DNA from: Paenibacillus sp. FSL H7-0357
Lineage (GTDB): Bacteria > Bacillota > Bacilli > Paenibacillales > Paenibacillaceae
Assembly (NCBI RefSeq): GCF_000758525.1
Contig: NZ_CP009241.1
Coordinates: 4,092,001 to 4,156,000, forward strand
DNA: 64,000 nucleotides
Direction: 5' to 3'
Below, one piece after another: positions 54,911 through 64,000 of the stretch. The notes under the pieces are model-generated. The model was given only the letters and a program-made list of their open reading frames with translations, was not told the origin of the DNA and searched no databases. Each line of letters begins with the position of its first letter. Position 1 is the stretch's first letter. The position numbers and the translations under genes were made by a program.

Positions 54911-55669
54911 ATGAAACCATCAATACAAAGAATTCGAGATTTAACTTTAGTGCGAAGAGCGGGAAGCCGCTTATTGGTCATAGGCTGTGACTCCAGCGCA
55001 AGTATCGGGAACAAGCCAATGGATGCTCTGCAGACTCCGCCGGATATAGTCGGCTATTATACAGCCAGAGTTGCGGTTATGGAAGTTCTGTCCGTGGGCG
55101 CGGATATTCTTACAGTAGTGGATACCCTAGCTGTGGAAAAGTATCCGACAGGGAGCGAAATTATCCGCGGGGTACAAAGGCTGCTGGACGAAGCTGGACT
55201 CACGGAGGCTCATTTGAACGGTAGCACAGAAGAAAATTTCAAATCGTGCCAGACCGGCGTAGGGATTACCGTAATCGGGGAAACCGATGAGGAACGGCTG
55301 AAGCTGATGAGGTCGGTTGCCGGAGACTGTGTGGTTATGCTGGGAGAACCGCTGATCGGGAGCGCAGTATTGGAACAAGAGGCAAGAGTATGCAGTATCC
55401 GGCAGCTGCAGTCACTTGTAGCCTCGCCTGAGGTGCATGAGATTCATCCGGTCGGCTCTAAGGGGGCCGGGTATGAAGCAGGACTTCTGGCAGAGCTGAA
55501 CGGCTGCATTTTTCAGGCAGTTCCAGGGATCACAGAAAAGCTGAATGCCTCAGGAGGCCCGTCGACGGCGGTGATTTTTTCAGCGGCAGAGGAAAAACTT
55601 GAACACCTCCAATCCGAAATTGGCGGCGAGATGGATATTATCGGTCGTTTGCTCGATAAAGCAATGTAG
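54911..55669 (+). CDS. AIR synthase-related protein, possibly alpha-ribazole kinase CblS
   Basis: A 252-residue protein with the PurM/SelD/ThiL-type ATP-binding fold: IRDLTLVRRAGSRLLVIGCD (strand plus acidic residue), SASIGNKPMDALQTPPDIVG, YTARVAVMEVLSVGADI, and later GSKGAGYEAGLLAE. The N-terminal pattern fits CblS, which makes alpha-ribazole phosphate for cobalamin salvage in Listeria and Geobacillus. No cobalamin genes or B12 riboswitch are next to it, so the assignment rests on sequence pattern alone. The ATG follows AGGGGG. Confidence 0.55.
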   Translation: MKPSIQRIRDLTLVRRAGSRLLVIGCDSSASIGNKPMDALQTPPDIVGYYTARVAVMEVLSVGADILTVVDTLAVEKYPTGSEIIRGVQRLLDEAGLTEAHLNGSTEENFKSCQTGVGITVIGETDEERLKLMRSVAGDCVVMLGEPLIGSAVLEQEARVCSIRQLQSLVASPEVHEIHPVGSKGAGYEAGLLAELNGCIFQAVPGITEKLNASGGPSTAVIFSAAEEKLEHLQSEIGGEMDIIGRLLDKAM

Positions 55670-55720
55670 ATTTTTCTTTAGGACAAGCACTTTATAAATA
55701 GCCCAATTGGAGGAGTCTGT

Positions 55721-56539
55721 ATGCCATATTGTAAAGTCAAGAATGCCAATATATATTACGAGGAAATTGGTACAGGTAAACCGATTATAATGATCCATGG
55801 TTTTACACCAGACCATCGGTTAATGAGTGGGTGTATGGAACCGATATTTGAAGACATCCCCGGTTGGCGTCGTATCTATCTTGACCTGCCTGGAATGGGA
55901 CAAACAAAGGATTACGATCAAATATGTAATTCAGATGATATGCTGGAAGCAGTTATAAATTTTATTGAAACTCTTGTCCCAAACCAAGATTATCTCATAG
56001 CAGGCGAATCATACGGTGGATATATTACAAGAGGAATAATTAATAGCCATAAAGATCGTATTGGTGGAGCTGCACTGATTTGTCCATTAATTATTCCTGA
56101 ACACAAAAGAAGAATACTTCCCGAGCATTTTGTTGTTCATTCTGATCGCGAGTTTATGGACACCTTAAGTGAAGAGCAAATAAGTGATTTTAGCGCCAAT
56201 CAAGTCGTTCTCAATGAATATAATTGGAAAAGGTATTAGGAAGAGATAGTGGCAGGTTGTAAGATCGCTGACTACGATTTTCTTAGCAAGATTCAAAGAA
56301 ACTATGGATTTTCCACCAATATCAATGAATTAGTTTTCGATAAACCAACAGTATTTACTCTTGGGCGACAAGATGCAGTCGTTGGTTACAAAGATGCTTT
56401 TAGTATTTTAGACAATTATCCTAGAGCAACCTTTGCCGTCCTAGACCGAGCAGGCCATAATCTTCAGATTGAACAGGCTCTATTATTTGAGTCGCTTATG
56501 CGTGAATGGCTTGAAAGAGTAACAGAGTTTGGATTTTAG
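55721..56539 (+). pseudogene. Alpha/beta hydrolase interrupted by in-frame TAG
   Basis: Together the two open parts make a standard alpha/beta hydrolase of about 272 codons. Part one (to 56239) has the oxyanion region MIHGFTPDHR and nucleophile elbow AGESYGGYITRG; part two (from 56249) has the acid region LGRQDAVVGYKDA and the catalytic His in DRAGHNLQIEQ. They are in the same frame, separated only by a TAG at 56237-56239 (RY-stop-EEIVAG). This looks like a recent point mutation. GGAGGAG precedes the first ATG. Without suppression the product lacks acid and His and should be inactive. Confidence 0.8.
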
Positions 56540-56698
56540 TTGTGTATTAATCCGTTGAACTAACATTAGCTTGTCAATGGAAGAAACAAATATCCTTTCC
56601 CCTGCGGTTACTCCCCATCTAAATTAGAGCGACTTATTGAAAATAGAAAGCACCTTTGTTACTGTTACTGATATACAAGCTGGGAAGGAAGGTACATT

Positions 56699-57769
56699 AT
56701 GTCATCAACAACTCAAGTGTTTAAAGCAACAGAGCCTCATGTGAAGATCATCGGGCGGACCCACTACTATAACGAAGTGCTGTGGCTGGCTCTCTCAGGC
56801 GGCGGTGTGGAATTTTCATTCCATGGCAGAAAAGCGGAGATTACTTTAAAAGGTGATGCTGTCGCCTCAACCGGTAATAACTTGGCTCGAATTGGCATCA
56901 GCGTAAACGGGAAACGGGTAATTGACGATCAACTGGACACACCGATTAAAACGTATACTGTATTTGAAAGCGATACTGTGCAGGATATAACGGTAACGGT
57001 TATTAAACTATCAGAGGCTGCGATGTCAACAGTTGGGATTCAAGAGATCGCTGTCGATGCTGCGGATGGCATTAAGCCAACCCCGCCAAAATTACATACA
57101 ATTGAATTCATCGGCGATTCCATTACCTGCGGCTATGGAGTTGATGATGAATACGAGCTGCATTCTTTTTCCACGGCTACGGAAGATGTCACAAAAACCT
57201 ATGCCTACCTGACTGCTCAGCAGCTTAAGGCTGACTATAGCATGGTTTCATACAGCGGATACGGCATCATCACAGGCTATACGGAAAACGATCAAAAGCT
57301 TACCACTCATCTTATCCCGGATTACTATGAAAAAGTGGGCAAGTCTGAGGGGGGATTTGAGGGTACACTGTTGCCCCAAGAAGTATACTGGGATTTCAAT
57401 AAGTTTGTGCCTGATCTGATTATCATTAACCTCGGAACGAACGATGATTCCTATACCAAAGAGGAAGCCAGTAAGCAAGCAGAATATGCCCGGAAGTATA
57501 TTGAATTTCTAAAAATGGTCAGACGCAACAATCCTCATGCCTCAATTCTGTGTACGCTGGGGATTATGGGGGATAGACTGTATCCTTATGTCGAACAAGC
57601 TGTTAGCGGGTATAGCCGGGAAACAGCCGACAGCAATATTACCACAATGAAGTTTGACGAGCAGCTGGCAGCTGACGGCTACGCCGCCGACTTCCACCCG
57701 TCTCAAGCTACTCACAGTAAAGCGGCGAATAAACTGACTGCTCAAATCAAAGAACTTATGAAGTGGTGA
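56699..57769 (+). CDS. CE2-type SGNH acetylesterase
   Basis: A 356-residue two-domain esterase: an N-terminal beta-sandwich (about 10-125, VEFSFHGRKAEITLKGD) and an SGNH hydrolase with Ser141 in FIGDSITCGYG, the block III NLGTNDDS and Asp331/His333 in DFHPS. This layout is that of carbohydrate esterase family 2, which removes acetyl groups from 6-O positions of plant polysaccharides. No signal peptide is present, so it may act on imported oligosaccharides. AAGGAAGG precedes the ATG. It matches the plant cell wall theme of the window. Confidence 0.82.
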   Translation: MSSTTQVFKATEPHVKIIGRTHYYNEVLWLALSGGGVEFSFHGRKAEITLKGDAVASTGNNLARIGISVNGKRVIDDQLDTPIKTYTVFESDTVQDITVTVIKLSEAAMSTVGIQEIAVDAADGIKPTPPKLHTIEFIGDSITCGYGVDDEYELHSFSTATEDVTKTYAYLTAQQLKADYSMVSYSGYGIITGYTENDQKLTTHLIPDYYEKVGKSEGGFEGTLLPQEVYWDFNKFVPDLIIINLGTNDDSYTKEEASKQAEYARKYIEFLKMVRRNNPHASILCTLGIMGDRLYPYVEQAVSGYSRETADSNITTMKFDEQLAADGYAADFHPSQATHSKAANKLTAQIKELMKW

Positions 57770-57782
57770 AATATGTAAAACA

Positions 57783-58715
57783 TTAGTCCCCTAAGAAAAC
57801 GATACTTTTAGCGGGGTCGTATAATTCCTTTAATTGTTTAACGTCGGATCTCGGAGGTGAACCAAACATACGGGAATATTCACGGCTGAATTGGGAAGAA
57901 CTCTCATAACCGACCCGGAAAGCAACTTCAGCAGCTTCTGCAGATTCAGAGAGCAATACTCGCCGCGCCTCCTGTAATCTTAATTGCTTCTGAAATTGAA
58001 TGGGACTCATACCTGTCACTTCCTTAAAGTTACGATGGAAAGAAGAGAGGCTCATACTCGCCGTTTCGGCAAGCTCTTCAACACGCATAGATTGATTGAA
58101 ATTTGTAGTGATGTGATCAATTACTTCTCTGATTCGATAGGTATTGCTGCCTTCCATTGCTATTTGACCTAGTGTAACACCGTAAGGCCCCTTCAGAAGG
58201 GTATAAAGAATTTCCTTTGTAAATAGTGGAGCTAGGTACGGGATGTCCTCTGGCCGGTTCAGCAATTCAATGAGTCTTAGCGTCGCATCCATTAAGGAAT
58301 GCTCCATCTGACCTACAAACAGGGCACGCTTTGCATTGTCATTCGGCACTGTGCGAACGTTAGCCTCGTTGATAACCTCTAAAATCTGGTCATGTGTAAA
58401 TTCTAATTTAATGCTCAGATAAGGTGTTTCGGAGGAAGCTCTAATGATCTGGCCGACTACAGGCAAATTCATGGAAGCAATCAAATAATCTGCTGATCCG
58501 TATTCAAATCGTTCTTGAGCCAAGAGCACCTCTTTTAACCCTTGAGCAATAATGCAATAAGAAGGTTTATACACCCTGTATGCAGGTTCAGATACTCCGG
58601 AGTATCGGATTATAGACAGATTGGGTATAGCTGTCTCAAACACTCCATCTTTCGGTGAAAATTGCTCGATGAGCTTTGCCAGTTTTTTTTGTTGATTTAG
58701 GATTTCCTCCGACAT
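57783..58715 (-). CDS. AraC-family transcriptional regulator
   Basis: A regulator of about 310 residues with an N-terminal cupin-like AraC_N domain (SIIRYSGVSEPAYRVYKPSY) and two C-terminal helix-turn-helix units (MSLSSFHRNFKEVTGMSPIQ, EVAFRVGYESSSQFSREYSR). The start is ATG 58715 behind GGAGG; the frame reaches 58775. It follows an aldo/keto reductase gene on the same strand, separated by a terminator-like hairpin. Regulators of this subgroup commonly sit beside aldo/keto or alcohol oxidoreductase genes and likely control them. Confidence 0.87.
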   Translation of the reverse strand: MSEEILNQQKKLAKLIEQFSPKDGVFETAIPNLSIIRYSGVSEPAYRVYKPSYCIIAQGLKEVLLAQERFEYGSADYLIASMNLPVVGQIIRASSETPYLSIKLEFTHDQILEVINEANVRTVPNDNAKRALFVGQMEHSLMDATLRLIELLNRPEDIPYLAPLFTKEILYTLLKGPYGVTLGQIAMEGSNTYRIREVIDHITTNFNQSMRVEELAETASMSLSSFHRNFKEVTGMSPIQFQKQLRLQEARRVLLSESAEAAEVAFRVGYESSSQFSREYSRMFGSPPRSDVKQLKELYDPAKSIVFLGD

Positions 58716-58757
58716 GATGATTCCTCCAATTTTCTTTTCTCGATTATAAACCAAACG

Positions 58758-58796
58758 AAACAAGAGCAGATGCATTTATGCAATCTGCTCTTGTTT
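58758..58796. terminator. Bidirectional hairpin between AKR and AraC genes
   Basis: AAACAAGAGCAGAT and ATCTGCTCTTGTTT form a perfect 14-bp stem with an inner GCAT/ATGC, T-rich on both strands. It should end the AKR transcript and so separate it from araC. Confidence 0.8.
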
Positions 58797-58813
58797 TTAG
58801 TATCTTAAGATTG

Positions 58814-59683
<870 letters not shown>

Positions 59684-59832
59684 TTAGAAGTATTGTTTCT
59701 CAATCGGTAACGCTTATCCATTACATACTTATTATGCTCCAGATGATCAAGGAATCGTTATATCATTCATGCCATATCATTGCCTAATCCTCTTACTCAT
59801 CTCATTTAATAGCTCGCTTTTATTGTTGGGAG

Positions 59833-59999
59833 TCATAAACTTCTTTCTAATAAAGCCCCCACTTGTTTGGCCATTTCCTGCGGCGTCAATCTCACTTTGA
59901 AATCCTTTTATACAGTGAACAAGAAGCCGGGTTCTAAAATAGGACGGACCTGCCCCATTGCTACTGAGTGTGGTAGCTATTTCACTAAGAAATTTTGCG
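59833..59999 (-). pseudogene. TetR C-terminal remnant
   Basis: The minus strand reads AKFLSEIATTLSSNGAGPSY then FRTRLLVHCIKGFQ in one frame and, after a one-base shift, RLTPQEMAKQVGALLERSL before a stop at 59833. The end is a typical C-terminus of TetR-type regulators. The DNA-binding part is gone. Confidence 0.5.
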
Positions 60000-60085
60000 G
60001 TTGCTCCTACTAAACAATTTACAGATAAGGAACATTATCCAGCTTAGATACCATTAAAATAATTATTATTACAGGAGGTACTATA

Positions 60086-60223
60086 ATGTTAACTGTTAAT
60101 GCACGCGCTACATTTAGTCCGGAAGGTCCGTTCAAACTGACTACTATAGAGCGGAGAGAACTTCAACCGCATGATGTCCTCATTAAGATTAAGTACGCTG
60201 GGATTTGCCACTCTGGGTTGTAA
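60086..60223 (+). pseudogene. Truncated zinc alcohol dehydrogenase
   Basis: A perfect ribosome site (AGGAGGT) and ATG start a 45-codon frame: NARATFSPEGPFKLTTIERR, HDVLIKIKYAGICHSG, then stop. This is the N-terminus of a YahK/AdhA-type NADP alcohol dehydrogenase, which normally continues to about 345 residues after the zinc-binding GICHSD. The catalytic and coenzyme domains are deleted. Confidence 0.75.
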
Positions 60224-60426
60224 CTCTGACAAGTGATGCCATCTTTGCGATGCAAATAAACAGGCTTTCCAGAAACAATGGAGCTGAAAAAATATCCAAG
60301 GATTTTTGCAGTGAGTTAATTGATGAGGTTATGGCCTTTATACAAGAATAAAAAGCTAATGGTTATTTTATTTTTGACTCCAGATCAATAAGGGATTAAA
60401 ATTGATCGAAATGGAGTGATGAGGTT

Positions 60427-61104
60427 ATGGCAAAACGCGCGATGTCCCCGGAGGCTAAAGCTATAAAAGCTCAGGCCATCTTAGATAAAGCAGCAGAAAT
60501 GTTTATTTCAACTGAATACGGAAAAATTAAAATGTCCGATATCGCTAAACAGATGGGTATGTCAAACGGTATTTTGTTTGTTTACTTTAAAACCAAAGAG
60601 GCGTTGTTTTTCAGCCTGTTGTGCCGAGAATACGAGAAAAGGCTTGCTCGTCTGACAGAAATGGTGAAAGAAATGCAAATCCGGAATTTCGATGACTTCA
60701 AGAGTCTCGTCTTAATTGAGCTTACTGAACTGGTCGATCATAATCCCTTGTATATCTTGCTGGAATCTATGCGCACGGCAGTATTTGAAAAAAATGTTGA
60801 CGCAGAAACGATGCTGAATCAGAAGCTAAATCTGTACCAGTTAATGGCAGATCTTGTGTCTATAATTTGCGCTCATAACGCGTTAACACAAGAGGATATC
60901 ATGGATATCCTCCAGGCCGAAGCCTCAATTATAACCGGCTGTAAATTATCTGCCACCTTACCCGCAGAGGTCATCGATATTATTGAAAAGAACGGACTGG
61001 AGGGTTTCAAACGTAATTTTAAGAATGATGTGCTCAAGACAATGAATTGTTATCTGGATGGTTACCAGAAGAACCACATAGAAGTTCGTACTAACAAGCA
61101 ATAG
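60427..61104 (+). CDS. TetR-family transcriptional regulator
   Basis: A 225-residue TetR-type protein. The N-terminal domain is clear (KAQAILDKAAEMFISTEYGK, MSDIAKQMGMSNGILFVYFK), followed by a helical ligand domain (LYILLESMRTAVFEKNVDAE). GATGAGG precedes the ATG. It lies downstream of the broken alcohol dehydrogenase on the same strand and may have lost its target. A bidirectional terminator follows. Confidence 0.85.
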   Translation: MAKRAMSPEAKAIKAQAILDKAAEMFISTEYGKIKMSDIAKQMGMSNGILFVYFKTKEALFFSLLCREYEKRLARLTEMVKEMQIRNFDDFKSLVLIELTELVDHNPLYILLESMRTAVFEKNVDAETMLNQKLNLYQLMADLVSIICAHNALTQEDIMDILQAEASIITGCKLSATLPAEVIDIIEKNGLEGFKRNFKNDVLKTMNCYLDGYQKNHIEVRTNKQ

Positions 61105-61223
61105 TATTAGTATGTTCAAGGTATACACAAGAAGTGGCGAAGCATTACAAAATTTTATGGAAGGCAGGCGGAGAAGCGCGGACGCAGTGGAAGATTGCAA
61201 GGGTTTGAGTAAAGTAAAGGTTA

Positions 61224-61256
61224 ATCAAAACCACCCGTTTGACGGGTGGTTTTGAT
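61224..61256. terminator. Bidirectional terminator between TetR and GH1 genes
   Basis: ATCAAAACCACCCGT and ACGGGTGGTTTTGAT form a perfect 15-bp stem with a TTG loop, between converging genes. Confidence 0.9.
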
Positions 61257-61314
61257 TTCATTACTATAATTTTCCGTTTGTAGGATCTATAGAGCGGGCC
61301 TAAAAAGGTACATT

Positions 61315-62772
<1,458 letters not shown>

Positions 62773-62817
62773 TTATGTGATACACTAGAAAGCAACTTCT
62801 ACTATCAGCCTAGTTGG

Positions 62818-62831
62818 TGTAACCCGTTACA
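62818..62831. promoter_or_regulatory. LacI operator/cre-like site
   Basis: TGTAAC-CC-GTTACA has perfect 6-bp arms, as LacI-family operators do, and also fits the CcpA cre pattern TGWAANCGNTNNCA with one mismatch. It lies 66 bp before the GH1 gene and 34 bp before lacI, so one site could give both specific repression and glucose repression. Confidence 0.7.
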
Positions 62832-62865
62832 TGTCAAGCACCGCAATTTAAAAGGAGAGGAATCA

Positions 62866-63840
62866 ATGTCAAAATTTAAAAAAATCATGGAAATGACCGG
62901 TTACTCCCGGGCTACAGTCTCCCGGGTAATCAACCAGTCGCCTAAAGTTAGTCCTGAAGCGCGCAACAAAATTTTACGGATCATGCGCGAGCTCGATTAT
63001 GTGCCTAACAGCAACGCCATTTCGCTATCCACGGGACGGACGAAGCAAATCGGCCTTGTTGTCGCTTCGCTGAATGAAATGATAATGCCTTTTGTGAACG
63101 GCTTTGTGGATAGGGCGATGGAGGACGGATACCAGACGATTATTTATCCGACGCGGGGCGATGCAGCTACGGAGCTACAGGCATTTGAAGATTTGCGCAG
63201 CAAAAGAGTGGATGCAATTGTCATTGTCACTTGCGTTAACGATCCGCACAAGCTGAAGGCTTACTGCAAATACGGCCCTATTGTATCATGGCAGCGGATG
63301 GAGGAAGGCGGCATCCCTTCCATTGCAATGGATCAGTCAGTGGGTTATACGCTGGCACTAGAGCATTTGATTGGTAAGGGGCACCGGGCAATCGCCAATC
63401 TTTTTGCCAGGCCGAACAGTTTAAATACGCACAGCAGGCGTGAGGCTTACGAACGGACGATGCAGACATACGGAATGCCTGTACTGAGAGAGTGGTATCG
63501 GGAGAAGATATATACCCTTCGAAAGGGAGAAACGGAGCTGGAGCATTTGCTATCCGCCTCCGGACCTAATGCGCCGACTGCTGTACTATGCCCGAACGAT
63601 TACGTAGCAGTCGGTCTGCTGACGGAGGCGCGCAAGCGGAGCATCGACGTTCCCGGTCGCCTGGCCATCGTCGGATTCGATAACATCGATCTAGCGCGCG
63701 TCTTTGGTCTGACAACCGTCGACAACCCGATTGCGGAGCAGGCCCGCAACGCATATACAGTGCTTGCGTCGCAGCTCACTGGCAGCGGCGCGCAACCAGA
63801 CAAGTTGGAGTACCGGTTGGTGGTGCGGGCGTCAACCTAG
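62866..63840 (+). CDS. LacI-family transcriptional regulator
   Basis: A 324-residue LacI-type repressor. The headpiece is MEMTGYSRATVSRVINQSPK with hinge SNAISLSTGRTKQIGLVV, and the periplasmic-binding-like core ends LAIVGFDNIDLARVFGLTTV. AAAGGAGAGG precedes the ATG. Divergent from the GH1 gene and sharing a symmetric operator with it, so it should repress the phospho-beta-glucosidase until its sugar ligand is present. Confidence 0.9.
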   Translation: MSKFKKIMEMTGYSRATVSRVINQSPKVSPEARNKILRIMRELDYVPNSNAISLSTGRTKQIGLVVASLNEMIMPFVNGFVDRAMEDGYQTIIYPTRGDAATELQAFEDLRSKRVDAIVIVTCVNDPHKLKAYCKYGPIVSWQRMEEGGIPSIAMDQSVGYTLALEHLIGKGHRAIANLFARPNSLNTHSRREAYERTMQTYGMPVLREWYREKIYTLRKGETELEHLLSASGPNAPTAVLCPNDYVAVGLLTEARKRSIDVPGRLAIVGFDNIDLARVFGLTTVDNPIAEQARNAYTVLASQLTGSGAQPDKLEYRLVVRAST

Positions 63841-64000
63841 GAAAATGTTGTTGAGGAAAAATTACATTGGAGACAGAAATATGTGAGGAGGTGAGAAAAG
63901 TAAAACCATGGTTTGTGATCACCCTAGCTCCAGTGGCTTCATAAAAGTTTAAACGGCAATCTTCCCCTTAGCTTTTATTTATCCGTTCAGTACGGATCAA
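63841..64000. other. Right edge of window
   Basis: No gene is recognised. AGGAGGTGAG at 63885-63894 precedes or overlaps a GTG frame of 17 codons (RKVKPWFVITLAPVAS) ending at 63944, possibly the decayed start of an exported protein; too short to call. Confidence 0.3.

Overview
The window looks like chromosome of a Gram-positive, low-to-moderate GC, spore-forming Firmicute, most likely Paenibacillus or a close relative. The reasons are strong AGGAGG-type ribosome sites with many TTG starts, NrdR-controlled nrdIEF, an OpuC-type osmoprotectant transporter, PaiA, a thioredoxin-type ArsC, rifampicin phosphotransferase, and a huge secreted pectin-degrading protein. The genus is inferred from gene content; no rRNA or other phylogenetic marker is present.

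Layout. (1) 0-7 kb: a cytoplasmic GH43 glycosidase. Next come a MarR-type regulator, an NAD(P)-binding reductase and two Old Yellow Enzymes, with near-identical GCATGC-type palindromes in front of the reductase and the first OYE (a likely electrophile-stress regulon). An intact IS3-family element follows. (2) 7-13 kb: a short UvrA-like ABC ATPase, then nrdI-nrdE-nrdF on the minus strand with two NrdR boxes placed on the promoter. (3) 13-20 kb: an MFS exporter, a four-gene OpuC-like transporter, a quinone-oxidoreductase-like enzyme and an HxlR regulator. (4) 20-24.5 kb: a divergent LysR regulator and zwf-tal-gnd (pentose phosphate pathway). (5) 24.5-38 kb: accessory genes, namely a peptide-binding protein, PaiA, an esterase, immunity-type proteins (DUF2262-like, SUKH), a TetR/saccharopine-dehydrogenase-like divergon, an acetyltransferase, membrane and DUF proteins, an SDR and an MDR enzyme. 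(6) 38-41 kb: an arsenic cluster with a cysteine-rich MarR regulator, arsM and an ArsN-like acetyltransferase on one strand, and an arsB scrap plus arsC on the other. (7) 41-44 kb: a WYL regulator with two small proteins, and a phosphotransferase lacking a normal start codon. (8) 44.5-54 kb: a 2131-residue rhamnogalacturonan lyase with two SGNH esterase domains, then rph. (9) 54-64 kb: EcsC, an AIR-synthase-like protein, a hydrolase with an in-frame stop, a CE2-type esterase, an aldo/keto reductase with an AraC regulator, gene remnants, a TetR, and a divergent GH1/LacI pair.

The most unusual items are a dispersed palindromic repeat family (four copies plus a scrap) with interchangeable inner hairpins, an arsenic operon apparently run by a MarR protein with cysteine clusters at both ends rather than ArsR, and the single-chain lyase with two esterases. 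Genes for plant cell wall use (GH43, rhamnogalacturonan lyase/esterases, CE2 esterase, GH1) and for toxic chemicals (OYEs, arsenic, rifampicin, GNATs) dominate, which fits a soil or rhizosphere life style.
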